A DNA stretch of 64,000 nucleotides, from assembly GCA_913774625.1 (NCBI GenBank), contig CAJYHL010000014.1, forward strand, positions 1-64,000. The letters run 5' to 3'. The translations under genes were made by a program, and so were the position numbers. The notes under the pieces are model-generated. The model ran no database searches, was not told the DNA's origin, and worked only from the letters and a program-made list of their open reading frames with translations. Each line of letters opens with the position of its first letter. The first letter of the stretch is position 1. The stretch comes from an uncultured Acidovorax sp. GTDB lineage: Bacteria > Pseudomonadota > Gammaproteobacteria > Burkholderiales > Burkholderiaceae_C. Positions 46,056 to 55,094 of the stretch are shown one piece after another.

Positions 46056-46673
46056 ATGCCTGCCGATTCTGCGCCCATGAACCTGACGCACCATTTCCTG
46101 ATCGCCATGCCCGGCCTGGAAGACGCGTCTTTCTCGCGCAGCGTGGTCTACGTGTGCGAACACAGCGAACGCGGAGCCCTCGGGCTCATCATCAACAAGC
46201 CCACCGACATCAATCTGCGGGGCCTCTTCGACAAGGTCGATCTGCCCCTGCAGCGCGAAGACCTGACCCAGCAGCCCGTCTTCCAGGGCGGCCCGGTGCA
46301 GACCGAGCGCGGCTTCGTGCTGCACGAGCCCGTGGTGGCCGCTTCGTCCGCAGCCGGCGAGGGGGTCGAGGCGGACGAATCGATCTACGCCTCCACCATG
46401 ACCATTCCGGGCGGGCTGGAGATGACCACCTCCAAGGATGTGCTCGAAGCCATGTCCACCGGCGCCGGCCCCCGCCGCGTGCTGATCACGCTGGGCTATT
46501 CGTCCTGGGCGCAGGGCCAGCTCGAATCCGAGGTGGCCGAGAACAGCTGGCTGACCGTGGGGGCCGACCTGTCCGTCATCTTCGACACGCCCGTGGACCA
46601 GCGCTACGACCGCGCCATGGCCCTGCTGGGCCTGCAGTCGTGGATGCTCTCGCCCGAGGCGGGGCACGCATGA
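46056..46673 (+). CDS. yqgE: YqgE/AlgH family protein
   Basis: A 205-residue UPF0301 protein of unknown biochemical function. The signature is HHFLIAMPGLEDASFSRSVV, VCEHSERGALGLIINKPTDI and FQGGPVQTERGFVLHEP, all typical. In Pseudomonas the homologue AlgH was first tied to alginate regulation, but its role is not settled. Two starts are possible (46056 and 46077). The stop overlaps the start of ruvX (ATGA), so expression is coupled. The order yqgE-ruvX-pyrR is common in proteobacteria. Confidence 0.94.
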   Translation: MPADSAPMNLTHHFLIAMPGLEDASFSRSVVYVCEHSERGALGLIINKPTDINLRGLFDKVDLPLQREDLTQQPVFQGGPVQTERGFVLHEPVVAASSAAGEGVEADESIYASTMTIPGGLEMTTSKDVLEAMSTGAGPRRVLITLGYSSWAQGQLESEVAENSWLTVGADLSVIFDTPVDQRYDRAMALLGLQSWMLSPEAGHA

Positions 46674-47106
46674 GCGGCCCCTCCGCTGCCGCCGCTTCCC
46701 CTTCCGCATCGCAGGCCGTTCCCGCGCATTTCCAGTCCTTCCTGGCGATCGACCTGGGGCTCAAGCGCAGCGGCGTGGCCGTGGGCAATCGCATGCTGCG
46801 CACCGCCACGCCGCAGCCCACCATCCGCGCCGAGGGCGATGCCCGCTTCGCCCAGGTGGCCGAGCGCATCCGCGAGTGGCAGCCCGACGCGCTGGTGATC
46901 GGCGTGCCCTACCACCCCGACGGCGCCAGCCACGAGAACACCGCCCGCGCGCTGAAGTTCGCGCGCCAGCTGCGTGGCCGCTTCGGCCTGCAGGTCTTCG
47001 AGGTGGACGAGCGCTACAGCACCACCGAGGCCCATGCCGCCGGCGCCCGCGATGCCGACGCCGCGTCGGCCTGCATCATCCTGGAACAGTTTTTGAGGAA
47101 TCTCCC

Positions 47107-47110
<4 letters not shown>
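46670..47110 (+). CDS. ruvX: Holliday-junction resolvase-like protein YqgF/RuvX
   Basis: RNase H-fold protein of 146 residues, linked to 16S rRNA 5'-end processing. The catalytic acidic residues are visible in [25 protein letters not shown] and [12 protein letters not shown]. An extra Ala/Ser-rich N-terminus of about 25 residues precedes the core. The ATG overlaps the yqgE stop, and the pyrR ATG overlaps its stop, each by ATGA, so three genes are coupled. Confidence 0.94.
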
Positions 47111-47661
<551 letters not shown>

Positions 47662-47663
47662 AG

Positions 47664-48626
47664 GTGCTGTACAAGCGCAACCCCCAACTCAACGCCAACG
47701 GCGAGCTGATCCACCTGCTCTCCATCGAGGGCCTGCCCAAGAGCATCCTCACCCACATCCTGGACACGGCGGCCAACTTCGTCTCGGTGAACGACCGCGA
47801 GGTGAAGAAGGTGCCGCTGCTGCGCGGCAAGAGCGTGTTCAACCTGTTCTTCGAGAACAGCACCCGCACCCGCACCACCTTCGAGATCGCGGCCAAGCGC
47901 CTGTCGGCCGACGTGATCAACCTGGACATCGCGCGCAGCTCCGCCAGCAAGGGCGAGTCGCTGCTGGACACCATCGCCAACCTGTCGGCCATGGCCGCCG
48001 ACCTGTTCGTGGTGCGGCACAGCGAGTCGGGCGCGCCCTACCTGATCGCGCAGCACGTGGCGCCGCACGTCCACGTCATCAACGCGGGCGACGGACGGCA
48101 TGCGCACCCCACGCAGGGGCTGCTCGACATGTACACCATCCGCCACTACAAGAAGGACTTCTCCAACCTCACGGTGGCCATCGTGGGCGACGTGCTGCAC
48201 TCGCGCGTGGCGCGCTCGGACATCCACGGCCTCACCACCCTGGGCTGCCCCGAGGTGCGCGTGGTGGGCCCGCGCACCCTGGTGCCCGGCGACCTCTCCC
48301 ACATGGGCGTGCGCGTGTGCCACACGCTGGAAGAAGGCATCAAGGACGCCGACGTGGTCATCATGCTGCGCCTGCAGAACGAGCGCATGAGCGGCGCGCT
48401 GCTGCCGTCCAGCCAGGAATACTTCAAGAGCTTCGGCCTCACGCCCGAGAAGCTGCGGCTGGCCAAGCCCGATGCCATCGTCATGCACCCCGGCCCGATC
48501 AACCGCGGCGTGGAGATCGACTCCGCCGTGGTGGACGGCAAGCAGAGCGTGATCCTGCCGCAGGTGACCTTCGGCATCGCCGTGCGGATGGCGGTCATGT
48601 CGATCGTTGCCGGGAATGAGGCATGA
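47664..48626 (+). CDS. pyrB: Aspartate carbamoyltransferase catalytic subunit PyrB
   Basis: Second step of de novo pyrimidine synthesis: carbamoyl phosphate plus aspartate to carbamoyl aspartate. It has 320 residues. The carbamoyl-phosphate loop [18 protein letters not shown] is intact, as are [12 protein letters not shown] and RLQNERM. The start is GTG at 47664, giving the family N-terminus (M)[17 protein letters not shown]; the frame upstream belongs to pyrR. The gene is followed by a pseudo-dihydroorotase, which matches the Pseudomonas-type ATCase complex. No pyrI regulatory chain is present. Confidence 0.97.
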   Translation: MLYKRNPQLNANGELIHLLSIEGLPKSILTHILDTAANFVSVNDREVKKVPLLRGKSVFNLFFENSTRTRTTFEIAAKRLSADVINLDIARSSASKGESLLDTIANLSAMAADLFVVRHSESGAPYLIAQHVAPHVHVINAGDGRHAHPTQGLLDMYTIRHYKKDFSNLTVAIVGDVLHSRVARSDIHGLTTLGCPEVRVVGPRTLVPGDLSHMGVRVCHTLEEGIKDADVVIMLRLQNERMSGALLPSSQEYFKSFGLTPEKLRLAKPDAIVMHPGPINRGVEIDSAVVDGKQSVILPQVTFGIAVRMAVMSIVAGNEA

Positions 48627-48720
48627 CCCCCCTGAGTCGCTTCGCGCCTTCCCCCCAGGGGGACGCCACCGGTGGACCGGCAAAGCCGGATCCACGGTGT
48701 CTGCTGGCCCGGGCCGCGCC
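48627..48720. repeat. Interspersed intergenic repeat with hairpins
   Basis: The spacer starts right after the pyrB stop with CCCCTGAGTCGCTTCGCGCC and continues with CCCCCAGGGGGACGCC. A larger hairpin, GTGGACCGGC/GCCGGATCCAC, lies at about 48673-48697. I recognise this as the kind of sequence found after genes in Acidovorax-type genomes. Family assignment is from memory. It does not carry a clear T-run, so it is not called a terminator. Confidence 0.5.
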
Positions 48721-48752
48721 GGGGTCTGCGGCTCCTGGCGGTGGGCAGCCAT

Positions 48753-48823
48753 CGGCTCGCTATGTTTTTGATAGCTATAAGCGATGGTGAATCCAGCGCT
48801 CAACGCATATTTGGCTTGAAACC
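48753..48823 (+). repeat. Second intergenic element before pyrC'
   Basis: This AT-richer segment (TCGCTATGTTTTTGATAGCT, then ATAAGCG and TTTGGCTTGAAACC) runs up to the pyrC' ATG. It has a core GATAGCTAT that recalls elements upstream of many genes in the family, and it is similar in kind to 29241-29312. No clear ribosome site is seen in front of the ATG. Confidence 0.35.
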
Positions 48824-50125
48824 ATGAAGATACTGATCCAGAACGGCCGCGTGATCGATCCGGCCAGCGGCTTCGACCAGACCTGCGACGTCGCGCTGGC
48901 GGCCGGCCGCATCATCGCGCTGGGCCGCGCGCCGCGCGAATTCGCGCCCAACCGCGTGATCGACGCCTCCGGCTGCCTGGTGGTGCCGGGCCTGGTGGAC
49001 CTGGCGGCGCGCCTGCGCGAGCCCGGCCACGAGCACGAAGGCATGCTCGAGTCCGAAATGGCGGCGGCCGTGGCCGGCGGCGTGACCAGCCTGGTCTGCC
49101 CGCCCGACACCGACCCCGTGCTGGACGAGCCCGGCCTGGTCGAGATGCTGAAGTTTCGCGCCGAGAAGCTGCACCAGACGCGGCTCTTTCCGCTGGGCGC
49201 GCTCACGCGCGGCCTGGCCGGCGAGGTGCTGACCGAGATGGCCGAGCTGACCGAGTCGGGCTGCGTGGGCTTCAGCCAGGCCGAGGTGGCGCTGCAGAGC
49301 ACGCAGGTGCTGCAGCGCGCCCTGCAGTACGCCGCCACCTTCGGCTACACGGTGTGGCTGCGCCCGCAGGAGATGTACCTGGGCCGGGGCGTGGCCGCCA
49401 GCGGGCCGCTGGCCACGCGGCTGGGCCTGTCGGGCATTCCCGTGGCGGCCGAGACCATCGCGCTGCACACCATCTTCGAGCTGCTCAAGACCATCGGCGC
49501 GCGCGTCCACCTGTGCCGCCTGTCCAGCGCGGCCGGCGTCGAGCTGGTGCGCCAGGCCAAGGCCGCGGGCCTGAAGGTGACGGCCGACGTGAGCATCAAT
49601 TCGCTGATGTTCACCGACACCGACATCGGCTTCTTCGACAGCCGCGCGCGCCTCTCGCCCCCGCTGCGACAGCAGCGCGACCGCGATGCGCTGCTGGCGG
49701 CGCTGGCCGACGGCACCATCGACGCGCTGGTGTCCGACCACACGCCGGTCGACGAGGACGAGAAGGTGCTGCCCTTCGCCGAGGCCGAGCCCGGCGCCAC
49801 CGGGTTGGAGCTGCTCTTGAGCGTGGCGCTCAAGTGGTCGCAGGACGCCGGCGTGCCGCTGGCGCGCGCTCTGGGCGTGGTCACCGCCGAGCCGGCCCGC
49901 GTGCTGGGCAGCGCCCTGGGCACGCTGCAGGCCAGCGTGGGCCAGATCGTGGAAGGCGGCGTGGCCGACCTCTGCGTGGTGGATGCGCAAGGCGCCTGGA
50001 CGGTGGAAGCCGCCGCGCTGCGCAGCCAGGGCAAGCACACGCCCTTCTCGTCCTACGAACTGCCGGGCCGCGTGCGCTGCACGCTGGTGGGCGGGCAGGT
50101 CGCGTTCGAGCGTCAGCCCGGCTGA
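48824..50125 (+). CDS. pyrC': Pseudo-dihydroorotase PyrC' (dihydroorotase-like, probably inactive)
   Basis: Amidohydrolase-fold protein of 433 residues, in the position of the Pseudomonas pyrC' gene. The zinc motif DxHxH is replaced: D59 LAARLREPG has A61 and R63 where histidines are needed. The segment near 177-183 reads VWLRPQE instead of the His/Glu-rich motif, and the later pair reads VHLCRLS, with R232 in place of the second His. D305 (SDHTPVDEDEK) remains. The loss of metal ligands predicts no dihydroorotase activity. Such proteins are known to be needed for ATCase assembly with PyrB. A functional PyrC must be encoded elsewhere. Confidence 0.9.
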   Translation: MKILIQNGRVIDPASGFDQTCDVALAAGRIIALGRAPREFAPNRVIDASGCLVVPGLVDLAARLREPGHEHEGMLESEMAAAVAGGVTSLVCPPDTDPVLDEPGLVEMLKFRAEKLHQTRLFPLGALTRGLAGEVLTEMAELTESGCVGFSQAEVALQSTQVLQRALQYAATFGYTVWLRPQEMYLGRGVAASGPLATRLGLSGIPVAAETIALHTIFELLKTIGARVHLCRLSSAAGVELVRQAKAAGLKVTADVSINSLMFTDTDIGFFDSRARLSPPLRQQRDRDALLAALADGTIDALVSDHTPVDEDEKVLPFAEAEPGATGLELLLSVALKWSQDAGVPLARALGVVTAEPARVLGSALGTLQASVGQIVEGGVADLCVVDAQGAWTVEAAALRSQGKHTPFSSYELPGRVRCTLVGGQVAFERQPG

Positions 50126-50229
50126 CCGGCACGCCCCGCGCCGCCGCCATCTCCATCGCCGCCGCGCTCAGCGCGGCGCACCGTCTCCCTTCCGACTGCT
50201 TCGCTCTTCCTTCCATCGAGCCGCCCACC

Positions 50230-50970
50230 ATGAGACGCCAAGTCCGCGCCTGCCTGCGCCTCGTGCGCATGCTGACCCACATCGCCGTCGGCCTCGGCAC
50301 CGTGCTGCTGCGCTTTCGCGGCATGGCGACCGAAGAGCAGCATGCCCGCGTGCAGGCCTGGGCGCGCGGCATGCTGCTGCGCGCCGGCGTGGAACTGCAG
50401 GTGCAGGGCACGCCGCCCGCGCAGGGGCCGGTGCTCCTGGTGGCCAACCACATCTCCTGGCTCGACATTCCCGTGATGCATGCGGCGCGGCACTGCCGCT
50501 TCGTCTCCAAGTCCGACGTCAAGGCCTGGCCCGTGCTGGGCCGGCTGGCCACGGCGGCCGGCACGCTCTACATCGAACGCGAATCCCGCCGCGACGCGCT
50601 GCGCGTGGTCCACACCATGCGCGAAAGCCTGGCGCGCGGCGAGATCCTGGGCGTGTTCCCCGAGGGCACGACCAGCAACGGCATCGCGCTGCTGCCCTTC
50701 CACGCCAACTTGCTGCAGGCGGCCATCAGCGCCGATGCGCCCGTGCAGCCGGTGGGCCTGCGCTTCATCGACGCCCGCACCGGCGCCACCAGCCAGGCCG
50801 CGAGCTATGTGGGCGACGAGACGCTGGTGGGCTCGCTCTGGCGCACCCTCTGCGCCGACGGCCTGGTGGCCGTGGTGCATTACGGCCCGCCGCAGCGCGC
50901 CGAAGGGCGCGACCGCCGCACCTGGGCGGATGACCTGCGCAGCGTGGTGGACGGACTGCGGCGCAGCTGA
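50230..50970 (+). CDS. plsC: 1-acyl-sn-glycerol-3-phosphate acyltransferase
   Basis: Acyltransferase of 246 residues that makes phosphatidic acid. The acceptor motif NHISWLD (HxxxxD) is followed by FPEGTTSNG, and a hydrophobic N-terminus (about 10-30) anchors it. Upstream of 50230 the frame continues as low-complexity Ala/Pro sequence, so the ATG of MRRQVRACLRL is preferred. It lies 104 bp behind pyrC' on the same strand and may be co-transcribed. Confidence 0.92.
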   Translation: MRRQVRACLRLVRMLTHIAVGLGTVLLRFRGMATEEQHARVQAWARGMLLRAGVELQVQGTPPAQGPVLLVANHISWLDIPVMHAARHCRFVSKSDVKAWPVLGRLATAAGTLYIERESRRDALRVVHTMRESLARGEILGVFPEGTTSNGIALLPFHANLLQAAISADAPVQPVGLRFIDARTGATSQAASYVGDETLVGSLWRTLCADGLVAVVHYGPPQRAEGRDRRTWADDLRSVVDGLRRS

Positions 50971-50997
50971 GCGGGGCCGGGTGTGGCTCACCCTGTT

Positions 50998-51018
50998 CTG
51001 CTATTGAACCCATAGCAG
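50998..51018. other. Small perfect stem-loop between plsC and fbpC
   Basis: CTGCTAT (50998-51004) and ATAGCAG (51012-51018) pair perfectly around a 7-base loop, in the 106-bp spacer between two convergent genes. There is no T-run after it, so it is only a weak terminator candidate. Confidence 0.4.
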
Positions 51019-51076
51019 GTTGTCCGCATCGCAGGCCGGCTGGCGGTCGGAAACGCTGCGATCCGCAACGGCTCGA

Positions 51077-52144
51077 TCAGCCGCGCGGAAAGGTCACCAC
51101 ATGCTGCACCTGCGGCCGGATGCCGATCCAGTCGCCCACCGCATGGTCGTGGTGGCTGGGCACATGGGCCATCACGCTCAGGCCGTTCGCCAGCTCCAGC
51201 GTGTAGAGGAATTCCGATCCCCTGAAGGCCTTGCGCACGATGCGCGCCTGCACCGGCGCATCGTCGTCGTGTACCACGTCGTCGGCGCGCAGCAGCACGT
51301 CGCATTCGCCGCCCGGGTAGGCGCCGGGCAGCGGACATTCCTCCAGGTCGGCCAGGTCGCCCAGCGGGGTGCGGGCCACCACGCCGCCGCCGGGCTGCTG
51401 CTGCAGCGTGGCCGGGGCGAACACGCCGTGGCCGATGAAGTCCGCCACGAAGCGCGTGGCCGGCCGGTGGTAGAGCGCATAGGCGGCATCCCACTGGTGC
51501 AGCGTGCCCGACTCCATCACGCCGATGCGGTCGCCGATGGCGAAGGCCTCCAGCTGGTCGTGCGTGACGAAGAGCGCCGTGGCACCCGCCGCCTTCAGGA
51601 TGCCGCGCACCTCGTGCGCGAGACGTTCGCGCAGCTCCACGTCCAGATTGGAAAAGGGTTCGTCCAGCAGCATCAGCTGCGGGCGCGGCGCCAGCGCCCG
51701 GGCCAGCGCCACGCGCTGCTGCTGCCCGCCCGAGAGTTCGTGCGGAAAGCGTCCGGCGCTGCCTTCCAGGCCCACCAGGCGCAGCACCTCGTCGACGCGC
51801 GCGGCCTGCTCGGCCCGGGGCAGGCGGTGGATGCCGAAGGCCACGTTGCGGCCCACGCTCAGGTGCGGGAAGAGGGCGTAGTCCTGGAACACCATGCCGA
51901 TGCGGCGCGCTTCGGGCGGCAGGCTGCGGCCCGCGCTGCCCACCACCGCGCCGTTCAGGCGGATCTCGCCCGCCGCCACCGGCTCCAGCCCCGCCACGGC
52001 GCGCAGCAGCGTGGTCTTGCCGCAGCCCGAAGGGCCGATCAGCACGCCGATCTCGCCCGCGGCCAGGCCCAGGCTCACGCCGCGCACGGCGGCCTGTGCG
52101 CGGCCGGCGTAGCGCACTTGCAGTTGGGAGACTTCCAGGAACAT
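51077..52144 (-). CDS. fbpC: Fe(III)-type ABC transporter ATP-binding protein
   Basis: ATPase of 355 residues of the FbpC/AfuC/PotA-like class. Walker A is GPSGCGKTT, the Q-loop lies in VFQDYALFPHL, the signature is LSGGQQQRVALARAL, Walker B is LMLLDEPFSNLD, and the switch His is in FVTHDQLEA. A C-terminal regulatory domain (about 240-355) follows. The membrane partner is divergently encoded at 52283. The Fe(III) class is inferred from FbpB-like partner similarity and a possible Fur site; thiosulfate, putrescine or thiamine cannot be fully excluded. No substrate-binding protein is encoded here. Confidence 0.85.
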   Translation of the reverse strand: MFLEVSQLQVRYAGRAQAAVRGVSLGLAAGEIGVLIGPSGCGKTTLLRAVAGLEPVAAGEIRLNGAVVGSAGRSLPPEARRIGMVFQDYALFPHLSVGRNVAFGIHRLPRAEQAARVDEVLRLVGLEGSAGRFPHELSGGQQQRVALARALAPRPQLMLLDEPFSNLDVELRERLAHEVRGILKAAGATALFVTHDQLEAFAIGDRIGVMESGTLHQWDAAYALYHRPATRFVADFIGHGVFAPATLQQQPGGGVVARTPLGDLADLEECPLPGAYPGGECDVLLRADDVVHDDDAPVQARIVRKAFRGSEFLYTLELANGLSVMAHVPSHHDHAVGDWIGIRPQVQHVVTFPRG

Positions 52145-52169
52145 GCAGGGGATTCTAGAGAGGCCGGAT

Positions 52170-52188
52170 GCATAGAATTCGCATTCGC
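52170..52188. promoter_or_regulatory. Candidate Fur box between fbpC and fbpB
   Basis: On the minus strand this reads GCGAATGCGAATTCTATGC, with two GCGAAT hexamers in tandem. It matches 10 of 19 positions of the E. coli GATAATGATAATCATTATC form by my count, and tandem GCGAAT is close to Fur sites I recall from this family. Its place between divergent transport genes fits. The score is only moderate. Confidence 0.35.
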
Positions 52189-52282
52189 AGCACGGCCGCG
52201 GTGGCTTGTCTCGCCTCGTCCTGTATTCGCGCCAGCCACTGCGGCGCCTGCCTGTCCTCCCATCGCTTCACCGGCACCGTCC

Positions 52283-53923
52283 TTGGCCTCCCTCCGCTCC
52301 GCCCTGCGTCTTCTTCCGCCCCTCGCGCTGGCCGCGCTGGCGGCCTTGCTCACCCTGCCGGTGCTGGCGGTGCTGGGCTCCTGGCTGCCCTGGGGGCCGG
52401 GCGGGGATGCGGCCGGCGCCATCCTGCGCGAGATGGCCGCCACCGTGCTGCCCGAATATGCCGCCACCACCGTCTGGCTGGGCCTGGCCGTGGCCGTGGG
52501 CGCGGCCCTGGTGGGCACGGCCACGGCGGCGGCCGTCACGCTGTTCGACTTCCGCGGCCGGCGCAGCATGGAATGGCTGCTGCTCCTGCCCCTGGCCATG
52601 CCGGCCTATGTGACGGCCTATGCGTACACCGACTTCCTGCAGTTCAGCGGCCCGCTGCAGGTCTGGATGCGCGAGACCTTCGGGCTGCAAGGGCGGCTGC
52701 TGCCCGAGGTGCGCAGCCTGGGCGGCGCGGTGTGGGTGTTCATCTTCTCGCTCTATCCCTATGTCTATCTGCTGGCGCGCACTGCCCTGGGCGAGCGCGC
52801 CGCCCACCTGATGGAAGCCGCGCGCCTGCTGGGCGCGCCGCTGCCCCGCCGCATCCGCATGGTGGCGCTGCCCCTGGCCCGCCCTGCCGTGGCGGCCGGC
52901 GTGGCGCTGGTGCTGATGGAGACCCTGGCCGACTTCGGCGTGGCCAGCTACTTCGGCATACAGACCTTCACCACCGGCATCTACAAGGCCTGGCTGTCCA
53001 TGGACAACCGGCTGGCCGCCGCGCAGCTGGCCACCATGCTGCTGGCGCTGGTCGTGCTGCTGCTGCAGCTGGAGCTGCGCGCGCAGCGCCGCATGCGCTT
53101 TGCCAGCGGCAGCGCCGGGCGCGCGGGTTCGGCCGAGGCGCAGCCGCAGCGCCTGGCCGGCTGGCGCTGCGCCGCGGCCTGGGCCGTCTGCCTGCTGCCG
53201 GTGCTGGCGGGCTTCGTGCTGCCGGTAGCCTTCATGCTGCGCCCGCTGGCGGCCGACTGGTCGGTGCTGCCCTGGGGCCGCTTCGTCGAATGGGCCGGCC
53301 ACAGCGTGCGCCTGGGCGCCATCACCGCCGTGCTGGCCGTGGCGATCGCGCTGGCGCTGGCCTTCGCCGTGCGGCGCCGGCCCACGGCGCTCACGCGCGG
53401 CGTGGCGCAGCTGGCCAGCCTGGGCTATGCGGTGCCGGGCGCGGTGATCGTGGTGGGCCTGCTGCTGCCCGTGGGCTGGTTGCAGGCGGCGGCGCCCGGC
53501 TGGGGGCTGCCCGCGATCCTCACCTCCACGGCCGTGGGCATCGTCTGGGCCTACCTGGTGCGCTTTTGCGCCGTGGCGCTGCAGTCGGTGCAAAGCGGCT
53601 ATGCGCGCATTCCGCCCAGCCTGGACGAATCGGCCCGCATGCTGGGTGCAGGCGGCATGGGGCTGCTGCTGCGGGTGCATGCGCCGCTGCTCACGCGCTC
53701 CACCGCCGCTGCGGCGCTGCTGGTCTTCGTCGATGTGATGAAGGAGCTGCCCGCCACCATGGTGCTGCGCCCCTTCAACAGCGACACCCTGGCCGTGGTC
53801 GCCTACCAGCTGGCCCGTGACGAGCGCCTGGGCGAGGCGGCGCTGCCGTCCCTGGCGCTGGTGGCGGTGGGGCTGGTGCCGGTGATGCTGCTCAGCCGCA
53901 CGCTGCGCGGCGGCGGGCGCTGA
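52283..53923 (+). CDS. fbpB: Fe(III)-type ABC transporter permease (two-domain)
   Basis: Inner-membrane permease of about 546 residues, made of two fused MetI-like domains with about 12 hydrophobic segments. Each half carries an EAA-type loop: EAARLLGAPLPRRIRMVALPLA in the first and DESARMLGAGGMGLLLRVHAPLL in the second, given here in pieces. This is the FbpB/AfuB type. The start is unclear: no ATG is in frame between the divergent fbpC and the first membrane segment, and TTG at 52283 (MASLRSALRLLP) is the best I see. The 138-bp spacer carries the possible Fur site. Partner ATPase is on the minus strand. Confidence 0.85.
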   Translation: MASLRSALRLLPPLALAALAALLTLPVLAVLGSWLPWGPGGDAAGAILREMAATVLPEYAATTVWLGLAVAVGAALVGTATAAAVTLFDFRGRRSMEWLLLLPLAMPAYVTAYAYTDFLQFSGPLQVWMRETFGLQGRLLPEVRSLGGAVWVFIFSLYPYVYLLARTALGERAAHLMEAARLLGAPLPRRIRMVALPLARPAVAAGVALVLMETLADFGVASYFGIQTFTTGIYKAWLSMDNRLAAAQLATMLLALVVLLLQLELRAQRRMRFASGSAGRAGSAEAQPQRLAGWRCAAAWAVCLLPVLAGFVLPVAFMLRPLAADWSVLPWGRFVEWAGHSVRLGAITAVLAVAIALALAFAVRRRPTALTRGVAQLASLGYAVPGAVIVVGLLLPVGWLQAAAPGWGLPAILTSTAVGIVWAYLVRFCAVALQSVQSGYARIPPSLDESARMLGAGGMGLLLRVHAPLLTRSTAAAALLVFVDVMKELPATMVLRPFNSDTLAVVAYQLARDERLGEAALPSLALVAVGLVPVMLLSRTLRGGGR

Positions 53924-53948
53924 AGTCCGTCCGCCGCCCCGGGTGCGG

Positions 53949-54986
<1,038 letters not shown>

Positions 54987-55094
54987 GCAACCATTGTGGG
55001 CGCCGAGCCATATCCATGCTGGTGACGGGACTTGAGCCTGGCATCCCGTTCCGGGCGGCATTGCGCAGGCCGGACCGGTATCTTCAACACGTTC

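Noticed and set aside
52168-53820. Alternative plus-strand frame starting with an ATG at 52168 in the permease locus
   Set aside because: Lacks hydrophobic segments; the permease frame with 12 membrane segments is clearly the coding one, although its start codon is not ATG.
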